From Pseudomonas vanderleydeniana (GTDB lineage Bacteria > Pseudomonadota > Gammaproteobacteria > Pseudomonadales > Pseudomonadaceae): a DNA stretch of 64,000 nucleotides. Shown one piece after another: positions 1-8,003 of the stretch. A program made the position numbers and the translations under genes. The notes beneath the pieces are model-generated. The model made no database searches. It was not told the DNA's origin and saw only the letters and a program-made list of their open reading frames with translations. Where the stretch lies: positions 1,786,001-1,850,000 of the forward strand of contig NZ_CP077093.1 in the NCBI RefSeq assembly GCF_014268755.2, written 5' to 3'. Within the stretch, counting starts at the first letter, position 1. Each line of letters starts with the position of its first letter.

Positions 1-471
1 ATGTTTTTCCACCATGCTGACGGAAATCCCCATGCGTTCAGCGATCCGGGCCTGACTCAAGCCCTCGAAACGGGCAAGCATAAGGGCTTCTCGACGCCGA
101 GGCGAGAGTTCGGCGAGCACCTCTTTCAATTGTTCGAGCCGTTGCAGGCGCTGCGCGGCCGCCAGTGGGTCGTTGCGCTCGTCGGCCACGGGTTCCTGTT
201 CCGGATCGACCTGTTCGCTGTGCACCGCCTGACGGACCTTCTGCTTGCGCCAGTGATCACGCAGCAGATTGCGTGCCATCTGGAACAGGAAGGCCCGCGG
301 TTGCTCGACCTTGGCCTGCTGGTCGTAGTCCAGCCATTGAGTGAAGACGTCCTGGGTCATGTCCGCCGCGTCGCTGGCGTTGTTCGTGCGTTTGCGCAGG
401 AAGTGCAGGATGTCCGCATAGAACCCGCGAAAGGCTTCAGCCGACAGCGGGTCGGGCTTTGGACGAGACAT
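1..471 (-). CDS. ECF sigma factor, FecI-like, 3' end outside window
   Basis: The 157 visible codons encode an extracytoplasmic-function sigma-70 factor. Sigma region 2 lies at about residues 13-75, including 'DAADMTQDVF' and 'FLFQMARNLLRDHW'. Sigma region 4 starts near residue 120 ('LSPRRREALMLARFEGLS', then 'IAERMGISVSMVEKH'), and the window edge cuts its recognition helix. Family members are usually about 165-175 residues, so only a short C-terminus is missing. The ATG at 471 is preceded by AAGG. A Fur-box-like palindrome lies 45 bases upstream, so this is probably an iron-starvation sigma factor of the FecI/PvdS type. Such genes are normally followed by a FecR-like anti-sigma regulator, which would lie to the left of the window and cannot be checked here. 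Confidence 0.9.
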   Translation of the reverse strand, partial: MSRPKPDPLSAEAFRGFYADILHFLRKRTNNASDAADMTQDVFTQWLDYDQQAKVEQPRAFLFQMARNLLRDHWRKQKVRQAVHSEQVDPEQEPVADERNDPLAAAQRLQRLEQLKEVLAELSPRRREALMLARFEGLSQARIAERMGISVSMVEKH

Positions 472-515
472 GGGGAACCTTCACGACTTCAGGTGGCAGG
501 GCTGGAGGTCGCGAA

Positions 516-538
516 TGATATCGAGAATTATTGCTATT
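516..538 (-). promoter_or_regulatory. Fur-box-like operator upstream of the ECF sigma gene
   Basis: The plus strand reads TGATATCGAGAATTATTGCT followed by ATT. This is close to the common Pseudomonas Fur-site form TGATA-N2-GAGAATTATT-N2-CATT and is centred about 55 bases before the ATG. Iron repression is inferred from the match only. Confidence 0.6.
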
Positions 539-580
539 TGTCTCGTCTGAAATGAAACTGTTCGTCAGTCTTGAGGCCAT

Positions 581-669
581 TCGCGGGCAAGCCCGGCTCC
601 TACAGGGGGGTGGCGTACGCACATCCTGAGTACGGCATAAATCCTGTAGGAGCCGGGCTTGCCCGCGAA
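581..669. repeat. REPIN (inverted pair of REP elements)
   Basis: The arm TCGCGGGCAAGCCCGGCTCC (extended by TACAGG) at 581-606 returns inverted at 643-669. Between the arms is a short spacer containing GTACGC. It lies between the sigma factor start and the 3' end of the rhodanese gene, the usual extragenic place for these elements. The same arm type recurs at 19149-19237. Confidence 0.85.
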
Positions 670-705
670 CAGCGCCATCCGTCTGGTCCGCCAGGGTTGC
701 CAGGA

Positions 706-2289
706 TCAGATCACGAAGAAACCATGGGTACCGTCCCGGCCCAGCTGGGCCACCAGGCCATATTCCCAGTCCAGGTAGCCCTGCATGGCTTCGCGCGGAT
801 TGTCGGTGCCCTCGTAGGGACGGCGGTAGCGATCGATACGCGGCGAGGCCAGGCGTTGTTCCCCGGCCTCCACCGGCAACCCGGCGGCAATCCAGGCGGC
901 CGTGCCTCCGGCGAGCAGCCAGACCGGTTTGCCGGTCAGGGCCTGGACTTCGGGGATGGCGAAGTTGGCCAGCAGGCTGCTGCCGCAGGTCAGTACATAA
1001 CGTTGAGCCGGAGGAACAATCGCCAGCGCCTCGGCGAGTTGGCTGCGCAACGTCCACCAGGCGCCGGGAATATGCCGTTGCACATGGTTGGCGCTGGCGG
1101 TGAAGTCCAGCACCTGGGTTCCCGGTTCCTGCAGCCAGCCGGCCAGGGTCGTGGCATCCACGGCCTGGGCTTGCGGCCTGGCGGGCAATGGCGCCTGCCA
1201 GGCGCCCTGTTCGCTGAAGTCGCTCGCGGCCAGGCCGTCCAGCACTTTCACCTGCCAGCCCATCTGCGCCAGCCATGACGCGCTCATGTTCGCCCGCACA
1301 CCGTCATCGTCCACCAGTACCAGGCGGGCGCCGCGGACGCTGGCGAAATGATCGGTCTCCTGCACCAGCTGGCCGCCGGGTGTGGAGCGGGCGCCGGGCA
1401 GGTGACCAGCCTCGAATTCCTCCGGGGTACGCACGTCGAACAGGTAGGTGGTGCGAGCGCTTTCGGCTTGCCATTGGTGCAGCTCGGCCAGGCTGGTGCG
1501 GCCCACGTCGGCCCGGTCGGCCACCGCCCGGGCGGCCTTTTGTGCGGCCTGCCGATTGTCTGGGCCGACCTCGGCAAAGCGTCGCGCCTGGCCATGTTCC
1601 AGCGCCTGTCCGGCCAGGGTCCAGCCGATAGTGCCGTTGCGCAGCGCCGCCACCGGGTTGGGGATACCGGCGTTGACCAGCGACTGGGTGCCGATGATGC
1701 TGCGGGTCCGCCCGGCACAGTTGACGATGACCCGGGTGTGCGGGTCGGGCGCCAGTTCGCGCACCCGCAGTACCAGCTCGGCCCCGGGGACGCTGATGCC
1801 ACTGGGGATGCTCATGGTCTGGTATTCGTCGAAGCGCCGGGCGTCGAGTATCACCAGGTCGGCTTGGGCATCCAGCAGCGCCTGGACCTCCTCGGCGGCC
1901 AGCGATGGCGTGTGGCGTTCGGCCTCCACCAGTTCGCCGAAGGACTTGCTGGGCACGTTGACGTCCTGGAACAGTTCGCCACCGGCCGCCTGCCAGCCGG
2001 CCAGCCCACCTTCGAGCAGGGCCACGTCGTGGTAGCCCAGGCCCTGCAGCACTGTAGCCGCCCGTTGCGCCAGGCCCTCGCCATTGTCGTAGACGGTCAC
2101 CGGCGTATCCCGGCGCGGAATCCGCGCATAGGCCTCCAGCTCCAGTTTCGACAGCGGGATGTTGGCGGCGAACAGCGGGTGGGATTCGGCGAACGGTGCC
2201 TCTTCGCGTACGTCGAGCAGCGCCAGTTCCTGGCGGGCCAGCAGGGCCTGACGAATGTCCTGGTAGCGGCGGGTACGGATCTCGGTCAT
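706..2289 (-). CDS. four-domain rhodanese-type sulfurtransferase
   Basis: This 527-residue cytoplasmic protein is built from four rhodanese-like domains (about 1-115, 125-245, 260-370 and 375-475). Rhodaneses move sulfane sulfur through an active-site cysteine at the start of the 'CxGxxR' loop. Domain 2 has a canonical loop, 'VNCAGRTRS' with Cys191, and domain 4 has Cys435 in 'LTCGSSL'. Domains 1 ('VYDNGEG') and 3 ('VDDDGVR') have Asp at that place and are probably structural. The start overlaps the stop of the thiol dioxygenase gene by 4 bases (ATGA), so the two are translationally coupled. This suggests processing of sulfur released from a mercapto-acid. From memory, the same pair with a LysR gene is PA2601-PA2603 in P. 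aeruginosa. The physiological acceptor is not visible. Confidence 0.88.
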   Translation of the reverse strand: MTEIRTRRYQDIRQALLARQELALLDVREEAPFAESHPLFAANIPLSKLELEAYARIPRRDTPVTVYDNGEGLAQRAATVLQGLGYHDVALLEGGLAGWQAAGGELFQDVNVPSKSFGELVEAERHTPSLAAEEVQALLDAQADLVILDARRFDEYQTMSIPSGISVPGAELVLRVRELAPDPHTRVIVNCAGRTRSIIGTQSLVNAGIPNPVAALRNGTIGWTLAGQALEHGQARRFAEVGPDNRQAAQKAARAVADRADVGRTSLAELHQWQAESARTTYLFDVRTPEEFEAGHLPGARSTPGGQLVQETDHFASVRGARLVLVDDDGVRANMSASWLAQMGWQVKVLDGLAASDFSEQGAWQAPLPARPQAQAVDATTLAGWLQEPGTQVLDFTASANHVQRHIPGAWWTLRSQLAEALAIVPPAQRYVLTCGSSLLANFAIPEVQALTGKPVWLLAGGTAAWIAAGLPVEAGEQRLASPRIDRYRRPYEGTDNPREAMQGYLDWEYGLVAQLGRDGTHGFFVI

Positions 2290-2921
2290 TGCAGGGGCTC
2301 CTTCGACAGGTCCCAGAGGTTAGGTAGCAGGCTGTTGGAGTAGCCGGAGATGAACGGTTTTTCACTGCCGTCCTGGTGGTACACCGCGCGTTTCACCGCC
2401 CCGATGTTGCCGCCATAGACGTGGATGCTGATCGACACCCGGTCGGCGAATGCATTGGACACCCGGTGGATATCGCCAACGCGCGGCGAGACCGCCTCGA
2501 CCTGGCCCGGTTCGAGGCGGATCGCGTCGCCGGTCTCGCGCAGGCTGCCATCAGCCTGTCGAGCGAACCCCTGGGAGTATTCGGCACCGCGCAGCATGCC
2601 GATCAGCCCCCAGACCCGGTGATCATGGATCGGTGTGCTCTGGCCCGGCCCCCAGACAAAACTGACGATGGAAAACTGCTGGCGCGAATCGGCATGCAGA
2701 AGGAATTGCTGGTAGCGCTGTGGGTCGGGTTGAGCGAAGTCGTCGGGCAGCCAGTCGTCATGGGCGACCAACTGTTGCAGCAGGCGGCTGCCGTCTTCGA
2801 GCACCTGTTCCTCACCGGGCTCCGCCGCCAGCAGGGCTGCCAGCTGGTCGATGAAATGGCGCAGTCGCCCGAGGTTCGGCGTCGGTGAGGTGGGGGTGAG
2901 GCGATGGGCTGGTTGAGGCAT
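2286..2921 (-). CDS. 3-mercaptopropionate / cysteine-type thiol dioxygenase
   Basis: This 211-residue cupin of the cysteine dioxygenase family oxidises a thiol to a sulfinic acid with O2 at a non-haem iron. The three-histidine iron site is visible: His99 and His101 in 'STPIHDHRVW' and His152 in 'GDIHRVSN'. The outer-sphere Ser-His-Tyr triad is Ser165-His167-Tyr169 in 'SISIHVYGG'. Pseudomonas members of this bacterial branch act mainly on 3-mercaptopropionate rather than cysteine, which is family knowledge and is not shown here. The ATG at 2921 follows GGAGG. The rhodanese gene overlaps its stop, and a LysR gene is divergent 106 bases away. 3-Mercaptopropionate is therefore the preferred substrate call, with cysteine as the alternative. 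Confidence 0.88.
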   Translation of the reverse strand: MPQPAHRLTPTSPTPNLGRLRHFIDQLAALLAAEPGEEQVLEDGSRLLQQLVAHDDWLPDDFAQPDPQRYQQFLLHADSRQQFSIVSFVWGPGQSTPIHDHRVWGLIGMLRGAEYSQGFARQADGSLRETGDAIRLEPGQVEAVSPRVGDIHRVSNAFADRVSISIHVYGGNIGAVKRAVYHQDGSEKPFISGYSNSLLPNLWDLSKEPLQ

Positions 2922-3027
2922 TGCGGTCCCTCCGTGGACAGTCGGATACGACGTGAACTACACGAGTGGGCTAAAAGGTATTATTCTTTCCAGACATTTT
3001 TCCAGTTATTTATTATGCGAATAAAGA

Positions 3028-3921
3028 ATGAAGATAGATGATATCAATGCATTCGTGGCGGTGATCCGTTGCCAGACCATCAGCCAGGCCGCCGATTCGC
3101 TGCAACTGACCCAGCCGGCCATCACCCGGCGTGTGCAGAATTTCGAGGAAGCGCTGGGGGTGGAACTGCTCGACCGCAACACCAAGCCGCTCAAGCCCAC
3201 CAGCATGGGCCTGCGGGTCTACGGACAGTGCCTGGAAGTGCTGCGCGCGCTCGATGGCCTGAGTGAACTGGTGGCCAATGACGGTGCGCCCAGCGGTGCG
3301 CTGCGTATCGGCGTACCGCAGACCATCGGCGATGTGGTGCTGCTCGATGCCCTGAGCCAGTTGAAGACTCTCTACCCGCAGTTGCAGACCTCGGTCGCCA
3401 CCGGCTGGGGCAGCCACTTGCTGGGCAAGATCGAGAACGGTGAGCTGGACGTGGTGGCGGCACTGTTCCCGGCGGGCAAGGTGTTCCCCGACGGCGTGGT
3501 CGGACGCTCGCTGGGCAGCATGAACCTGGTGGTGGTCGCGGCGAAGGGCGAGGTGACCCGGCGTTCGTGCAAGCTGGCCGACCTGTACCAGCGCGGCTGG
3601 GTGCTCAACCCCGATGGCTGTGGTTTCCGCGCCGGCCTGCAGCGCGCCCTGAGTGCCCAGGGGCTGTCGTTGCAGATCAACCTGGAAACCTTCGGCACCG
3701 AGCTGCAACTGGGATTGATCGCCAATGGCCTGGGATACGGGCTGGTACCGGCACCGCTGCTGGAGAACAGCAGCCACCGCGACAGACTGGAGATCGTGCC
3801 GGTGTCCGACTTCAAGCCGGTGATCGACCTGTGGCTGATCCACCCGCGTTTTCTCGGCAACCTGCAGGAGCCGGTGAGCACGTTCGGCGAGATGGTGGCG
3901 CAGCGGGTTGGCAAGTCCTGA
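3028..3921 (+). CDS. LysR-family regulator, divergent from thiol dioxygenase
   Basis: This 297-residue protein has an N-terminal winged helix-turn-helix (residues 1-60, 'SQAADSLQLTQPAITRRVQN') and a LysR effector-binding domain from about 90 to the end. LysR regulators commonly control the divergently transcribed neighbour, so the likely targets are the thiol dioxygenase and rhodanese genes, with the 106-base gap as the shared operator region. That gap is AT-rich near 3000-3025. The inducer cannot be read from sequence; a mercapto-acid is the obvious guess. The next gene downstream is an organosulfur operon 345 bases away, so a wider role in sulfur scavenging is possible. The ATG at 3028 has only a weak ribosome binding site. 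Confidence 0.85.
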   Translation: MKIDDINAFVAVIRCQTISQAADSLQLTQPAITRRVQNFEEALGVELLDRNTKPLKPTSMGLRVYGQCLEVLRALDGLSELVANDGAPSGALRIGVPQTIGDVVLLDALSQLKTLYPQLQTSVATGWGSHLLGKIENGELDVVAALFPAGKVFPDGVVGRSLGSMNLVVVAAKGEVTRRSCKLADLYQRGWVLNPDGCGFRAGLQRALSAQGLSLQINLETFGTELQLGLIANGLGYGLVPAPLLENSSHRDRLEIVPVSDFKPVIDLWLIHPRFLGNLQEPVSTFGEMVAQRVGKS

Positions 3922-3977
3922 GTTCGGACGCAGCGTCTGGCTGTGGCCGCTGAGTGAGTTTGCTGTGGCGGGCTTCT

Positions 3978-4109
3978 GTGGCGAGCGGGCTTGCCCGCGC
4001 TGGGCTGCAGGGCAGCCCTGAATCCTGGCACCTCGTTTCTTCAGGCACATCGCGGTGGCTGTTTTTAGGGCTGCTTCGCAACCCAGCGCGGGCAAGCCCG
4101 CTCGCCACA
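3978..4109. repeat. long REPIN with structured spacer
   Basis: The arm TGTGGCGAGCGGGCTTGCCC (continuing GCGCTGGG) at 3978-4005 is repeated inverted at 4082-4109. The spacer contains a second inverted pair, GGGCTGC and GCAGCCC-like sequence, and the motif TGGCACCTC. The copy at 11303-11439 has a related spacer. It occupies most of the gap 3922-4265. Confidence 0.85.
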
Positions 4110-4265
4110 AAAGCCGTTTTCATTCCTTGGTTAATCCATTATTTGCATAATAGTAATTTTTATAAATGCAATTTTTGTATATTAGATTAGAACAAAAGCG
4201 AATTTCACGGACGTTTTTTATGTAGTTAGCATGGTCCTCCACGCGCTACAGAACAGGACGTCAGC
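4110..4265 (+). promoter_or_regulatory. AT-rich promoter/leader of the organosulfur operon
   Basis: This 155-base stretch is strikingly AT-rich against a GC-rich background. It contains ATTTGCATA at 4141-4149 and an inverted repeat TTGCAT-N17-ATGCAA near 4143-4172. The motif ATTTGCATA recurs at 11688-11696 before the amine oxidase operon. A LysR-type activator of sulfate-starvation genes such as CysB is a plausible ligand, but no experimental signature can be read here. No clear -35/-10 pair was assigned. Confidence 0.4.
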
Positions 4266-5087
4266 ATGCCCGCGCAAGACCTTGTCTCCCCTCGAACCGG
4301 CCTGCGTGCATTGGCCCGCTGGAGGGGCTGGCGTGAACCGGCACTGCGCCTGGCCAGTCCCCTGGTGCTGCTGTTGCTCTGGGAGCTGGCATCGCGCAGC
4401 GGGCTGTTGCCAGGGCGGATCATCGCCGCGCCCAGTACCATCGGCGGCACCCTGTGGCAGATGCTCGGCAGCGGCGAGTTGGGCCGCCACCTGGCGGTTT
4501 CCCTGCAGCGGGCCCTGGGCGGGTTGGCCATCGGTGTCAGCATCGGTACCGTCCTGGCCCTGCTCTCCGGCTTGTCCCGGCGCGGCGAACTGCTGATCGA
4601 CTCACCGGTGCAGATGCTGCGTACCCTGCCATTTCTCGCCATCGTGCCGCTGTTCATTCTCTGGTTCGGCGTGGGGGAGACCCCGAAGATCGCCCTGATC
4701 GCCCTGGGCACCACGTTCCCCATCTACCTCACCCTGTTCTCCGGCATCCGTGGCCTGGATCCCAAGTTGCTCGAGGCGGCGACCCTGCTGGGCCTGTCCC
4801 GCCGCGAGCGGATCTGGCACGTGATCCTGCCCGGCGCCTTGCCGTCCTTTTTCGTCGGCCTGCGCTACGCCTTCGGCTTGAGCTGGCTGGGCCTGGTGGT
4901 GGTCGAGCAGATCAACGCCAGCGCCGGCATCGGCTACCTGGTCAATGATGCCCGGGACTTCATGCGTACCGATGTGATCGTGATCTGCCTGCTGATCTAC
5001 AGCGTGCTGGGGCTGGGCATCGATGGCCTGGTGCGCCTGCTCGAACGCCTGTCCCTGGCCTGGCGGCCATCCTTCATCAGGAGCTGA
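4266..5087 (+). CDS. ABC transporter permease, aliphatic sulfonate type (SsuC-like)
   Basis: This 273-residue inner-membrane permease of the SsuC/TauC/NrtB family has about six hydrophobic segments, starting near residues 30-48. The cytoplasmic EAA loop that docks the ATPase is at about residues 170-190 ('EAATLLGLSRRERIWHVILP'). It should form the channel for an alkanesulfonate or related organosulfur compound. It is the first gene of an operon: the ATPase starts 2 bases after its stop, and the periplasmic binding protein is the sixth gene. The ATG at 4266 follows AGGAC. Nitrate, taurine and thiamine-precursor importers share this fold. The sulfonate call rests on the neighbouring flavin monooxygenase and the SsuA-like binding protein. 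Confidence 0.85.
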   Translation: MPAQDLVSPRTGLRALARWRGWREPALRLASPLVLLLLWELASRSGLLPGRIIAAPSTIGGTLWQMLGSGELGRHLAVSLQRALGGLAIGVSIGTVLALLSGLSRRGELLIDSPVQMLRTLPFLAIVPLFILWFGVGETPKIALIALGTTFPIYLTLFSGIRGLDPKLLEAATLLGLSRRERIWHVILPGALPSFFVGLRYAFGLSWLGLVVVEQINASAGIGYLVNDARDFMRTDVIVICLLIYSVLGLGIDGLVRLLERLSLAWRPSFIRS

Positions 5088-5089
5088 TC

Positions 5090-5866
5090 ATGACCCTGCC
5101 TCTTTCGCGTCCCCAGCGTCCGGCCGTCGAGTGCCGTCAGGTCAGCCGCCGTTTCGGCGGGCAGGCGGTGCTCGATGCCCTTGACCTGGACATCGCTCCG
5201 GGCGAGTTCGTCGCCCTGCTGGGCAGCAGCGGTTCGGGCAAGACCACCTTGCTCCGCGCCCTGGCCGGCCTGGATCGTATCGACGAGGGTCGCCTGGTCG
5301 TGCCCGAGCCGTTGGCGGCGGTGTTCCAGGAGCCCCGGTTGATGCCGTGGAAACGCGCCTGGCGCAATGTCGCCCTCGGCCTGCGGGGAGCTGAACCGAA
5401 AGCCCGGGCCTTGGCGGCCCTGGCGGAAGTCGGGCTGGCGCATCGGGTCGGGGCCTGGCCACACACCCTGTCCGGCGGCGAAGCCCAACGGGTGGCGCTG
5501 GCCCGGGCGCTGGTCCGCGAGCCGAAGCTGCTGCTGCTCGATGAACCCTTCGCCGCCCTCGATGCGCTGACGCGGATTCGCATGCACCAATTGATCGTCG
5601 ACCTGTGGCGCGCCCATGAGCCGGCGGTGCTGCTGGTGACCCATGATGTCGACGAGGCGGTATTGCTGGCCGACCGCGTGGTGGTCCTGGCCAACGGCCG
5701 TATCGCCGAGCAGATTCCCATCCGCCTGCCGCGCCCGCGCCAGGTGGCCAACCCGACGTTCCAGGCACTGCGCGCGCGCCTGCTGGAACAGCTCGGCGTC
5801 GAACAACCCGTGGCCGCCGTCGATGACGGTCGCCTTCACTTTCTCAGCAGGATCGCCCATCGATGA
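5090..5866 (+). CDS. ABC transporter ATPase, aliphatic sulfonate type (SsuB-like)
   Basis: This 258-residue ATP-binding subunit powers the permease encoded just upstream. Walker A is at residues 45-52 ('GSSGSGKT'), the signature motif 'LSGGE' at 127-131, Walker B 'LLLLDEP' at 147-153, and the switch histidine at about 185 ('VTHDVDEA'). The 'FQEPRLMPWKRAWRNV' stretch (79-94) is the typical Q-loop region of the SsuB/TauB group. AGGAGCTGATC precedes the ATG. The stop overlaps the next start as ATGA, so the monooxygenase is co-translated. No feature is missing and the length is normal for the family. Confidence 0.9.
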   Translation: MTLPLSRPQRPAVECRQVSRRFGGQAVLDALDLDIAPGEFVALLGSSGSGKTTLLRALAGLDRIDEGRLVVPEPLAAVFQEPRLMPWKRAWRNVALGLRGAEPKARALAALAEVGLAHRVGAWPHTLSGGEAQRVALARALVREPKLLLLDEPFAALDALTRIRMHQLIVDLWRAHEPAVLLVTHDVDEAVLLADRVVVLANGRIAEQIPIRLPRPRQVANPTFQALRARLLEQLGVEQPVAAVDDGRLHFLSRIAHR

Positions 5867-7068
5867 GTCCAACCACCGTGCAATCGCGCCCGACCCATGC
5901 CGGACCGCACCTCGACCTCGACTCACCGGCCTTCACCGACTTGCTGGAGCAACTCAGCCAGGAGTTCGCCGGTACCGCTGCCTATTATGATCGGCACAGC
6001 GAGTTCCCCCATGCCAACCTGCATCGCCTGCAGGAGCATGGCCTGCTGGCGCTGACCGTGCCGCGCCAGTTGGGCGGTAGCGAGGCGACCCTGGCCCAGG
6101 CACGACGGGTCATCGGCGCGGTGGCCCGGGGCGAGCCGTCGACGGCGCTGGTGCTGGTGATGCAGTACCTGCAGCACACACGCCTGCAGGGCAACCAGGC
6201 CTGGCCGCTGCACCTGCGTCAGCGGGTCGCCCGCGAGGCGGTGGAGCAGGGCGCGCTGATCAATGCCCTGCGGGTCGAGCCGGATCTCGGTACTCCGGCT
6301 CGCGGTGGTCTGCCCGGTACCCTCGCTCGGCGAGTCGAGGGCGGCTGGCGGCTCGAGGGGCGCAAGATCTACTCCACCGGCATTCCCGGGCTGACCTGGC
6401 TGTCGGTTTGGGCCCGCAGTGACGAACCCGAGCCGCGGGTCGGCACCTGGCTGGTGCACCGCGATACGCCGGGTATCCGCATCGAGGAGACCTGGGATCA
6501 CCTGGGCATGCGTGCCACCGGCAGCCATGACGTGGTGTTCGAGGACGTCTTCGTCGCCAGCGAGTTCGCCGTGGACATCCAGCCCGCCAGCACCCCGCGT
6601 CCCTCCGAACTGGACAGCAGCGGCGTGCTCTGGCTGGCGGTGTTGCTGTCGTCGATCTATGACGGCGTGGCCCGCGCGGCCCGCGATTGGCTGGTGGTGT
6701 GGCTCGGCGAGCGGACCCCGGCCAACCTGGGGGCGCCGCTGTCGAGCCTGCCGCGTTTCCATGAGTTGATCGGCAGGATCGATGCGCTGTTGCTGGCCAA
6801 CCGCGTCTTGCTCGACGCTGCCGCCGAAGGGCGGATTGCCGCGAGTGAAGCGACCCAGGTCAAGTACCTGGTGACCGGCAATGCCATCAGCGCGGTGGAG
6901 CTGGGTATCGAGGCCATCGGCAACCCCGGCCTGGCCCGCGGCAATCCGCTGGAGCGGCATTATCGCGATGTGTTGTGCAGCCGGATTCATACCCCGCAGA
7001 ACGACGCGATTCTCGCTGCGGTCGGCCGTGCGGCCTTCGCCTTGCCCGCGCGTGGAGGCCAGGCGTGA
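5863..7068 (+). CDS. acyl-CoA dehydrogenase-like flavin monooxygenase (SfnC/DszC-like)
   Basis: This 401-residue protein has the acyl-CoA dehydrogenase fold: an alpha N-terminal domain, a beta middle domain (about 120-230) and a helical C-terminal domain. It resembles the DszC/SfnC/thermophilic-desulfurisation branch, whose members use reduced FMN and O2 to oxidise sulfur compounds rather than oxidise acyl-CoAs. The context supports this: it is translationally coupled to a sulfonate-type transporter on both sides, and no CoA ligase or ETF gene is near. The middle domain shows 'TWDHLGMRATGSHDVVFEDV' (about 206-225), typical of the superfamily. A flavin reductase partner is not encoded in this operon. 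An N-hydroxylase or another oxygenase of this branch is the main alternative. Confidence 0.8.
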   Translation: MSPTTVQSRPTHAGPHLDLDSPAFTDLLEQLSQEFAGTAAYYDRHSEFPHANLHRLQEHGLLALTVPRQLGGSEATLAQARRVIGAVARGEPSTALVLVMQYLQHTRLQGNQAWPLHLRQRVAREAVEQGALINALRVEPDLGTPARGGLPGTLARRVEGGWRLEGRKIYSTGIPGLTWLSVWARSDEPEPRVGTWLVHRDTPGIRIEETWDHLGMRATGSHDVVFEDVFVASEFAVDIQPASTPRPSELDSSGVLWLAVLLSSIYDGVARAARDWLVVWLGERTPANLGAPLSSLPRFHELIGRIDALLLANRVLLDAAAEGRIAASEATQVKYLVTGNAISAVELGIEAIGNPGLARGNPLERHYRDVLCSRIHTPQNDAILAAVGRAAFALPARGGQA

Positions 7069-8003
7069 GCGGGGCACGCGTCGCCAGTCAGTTGGACGCT
7101 TCCTTCAATGCGCACCTGCGCAGCCTGGGGCTGGAGGTGCTGGAACTGCCCCGTGGCCTGCCGCGCGAACTGCCAGCGGATGTTCGGGTGCTGCTAGCGG
7201 CGCCCCATGCCGAGTTTCGCGACGCGCCCCAGGCGCCCGAGGGCTGGCCGTTCGGGTTGCGCTTCGTGCAGTTGGCGACTTCCGGGCTGGACTACTTCCC
7301 TCGCTGGCTGTTCGACAGCCTGCCGGTGGCCAGTGCCCGCGGTGTTACCGCCGAGAGCATTGCCGAGTTCGCCCTGGCCGCCATCTTCGCGGCGGCCAAG
7401 CAGCTGCCGCAGATCTGGATCGACGACGCCGCCAACTGGCGGCAACGGCCGCTGGCCCAGGTCGCGGGCAGTACCCTCGGGCTGTTCGGCTTCGGCAGCA
7501 TCGCCCGGGCCCTGGCGCCCAAGGCGCTGGCACTGGGCATGGAGGTCCTGGCGCTGAGGCGTTCGCCGGCACCTCTCGAGGTGCCTGGCGTGCAGGGCGT
7601 GGCCGATCTGCATGAACTGTTCGCCCGATCCGATCACCTGCTGCTGGCGGTGCCGGCCACCGCCGCGACGCGCGGTATCATCGACCGTGACGTGCTCGGC
7701 TCGGCGCGTTCCGGCCTGCACCTGATCAACATCGCCCGTGGCAGCCTGATCGACCAGGAGGCCCTGCTGGAGGCGTTGGGGCGTGGGCAACTGAGCCTCG
7801 CCAGCCTGGATGTCAGTGACCCGGAACCGTTGCCTGCCGGGCATGCGTTCTATCGGCATCCCCGCGTTCGCCTGTCACCGCACACCAGCGCCAACTCACC
7901 CCAGGTCTACCTGAACCTCGCCCGTCTGTTGCAGAACAACATCGAGCGCGAGGCCAGCGGCCTGCCCCTGGACAACCGCGTGGAGGCCGAACGTGGCTAC
8001 TGA
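7065..8003 (+). CDS. D-isomer-specific 2-hydroxyacid dehydrogenase
   Basis: This 312-residue NAD(P)-dependent dehydrogenase probably reduces a 2-oxo acid or oxidises a D-2-hydroxy acid. The Rossmann motif is 'LGLFGFGSIARALA' (about 137-150). The signature 'INIARGSLIDQEALLEAL' comes next, then 'LDVSDPEPLP' and the catalytic histidine in 'RLSPHTSANS'. The GTG at 7065 was chosen because GGAGG precedes it and it overlaps the upstream stop (GTGA); an ATG further upstream would lie deep inside the preceding gene. It overlaps the aldolase gene by 11 bases. In this operon it may process the carbon skeleton left after desulfonation. That role is inferred from context only. Confidence 0.85.
   Translation: MSGARVASQLDASFNAHLRSLGLEVLELPRGLPRELPADVRVLLAAPHAEFRDAPQAPEGWPFGLRFVQLATSGLDYFPRWLFDSLPVASARGVTAESIAEFALAAIFAAAKQLPQIWIDDAANWRQRPLAQVAGSTLGLFGFGSIARALAPKALALGMEVLALRRSPAPLEVPGVQGVADLHELFARSDHLLLAVPATAATRGIIDRDVLGSARSGLHLINIARGSLIDQEALLEALGRGQLSLASLDVSDPEPLPAGHAFYRHPRVRLSPHTSANSPQVYLNLARLLQNNIEREASGLPLDNRVEAERGY

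Noticed and set aside
4231..4596. Upstream ORF overlapping the permease start
   Set aside because: It has no ribosome binding site and runs in another frame of the permease gene.
5863..7068. Fatty-acid acyl-CoA dehydrogenase
   Set aside because: No ETF, CoA ligase or other beta-oxidation genes nearby, and it is coupled to sulfonate transport genes.
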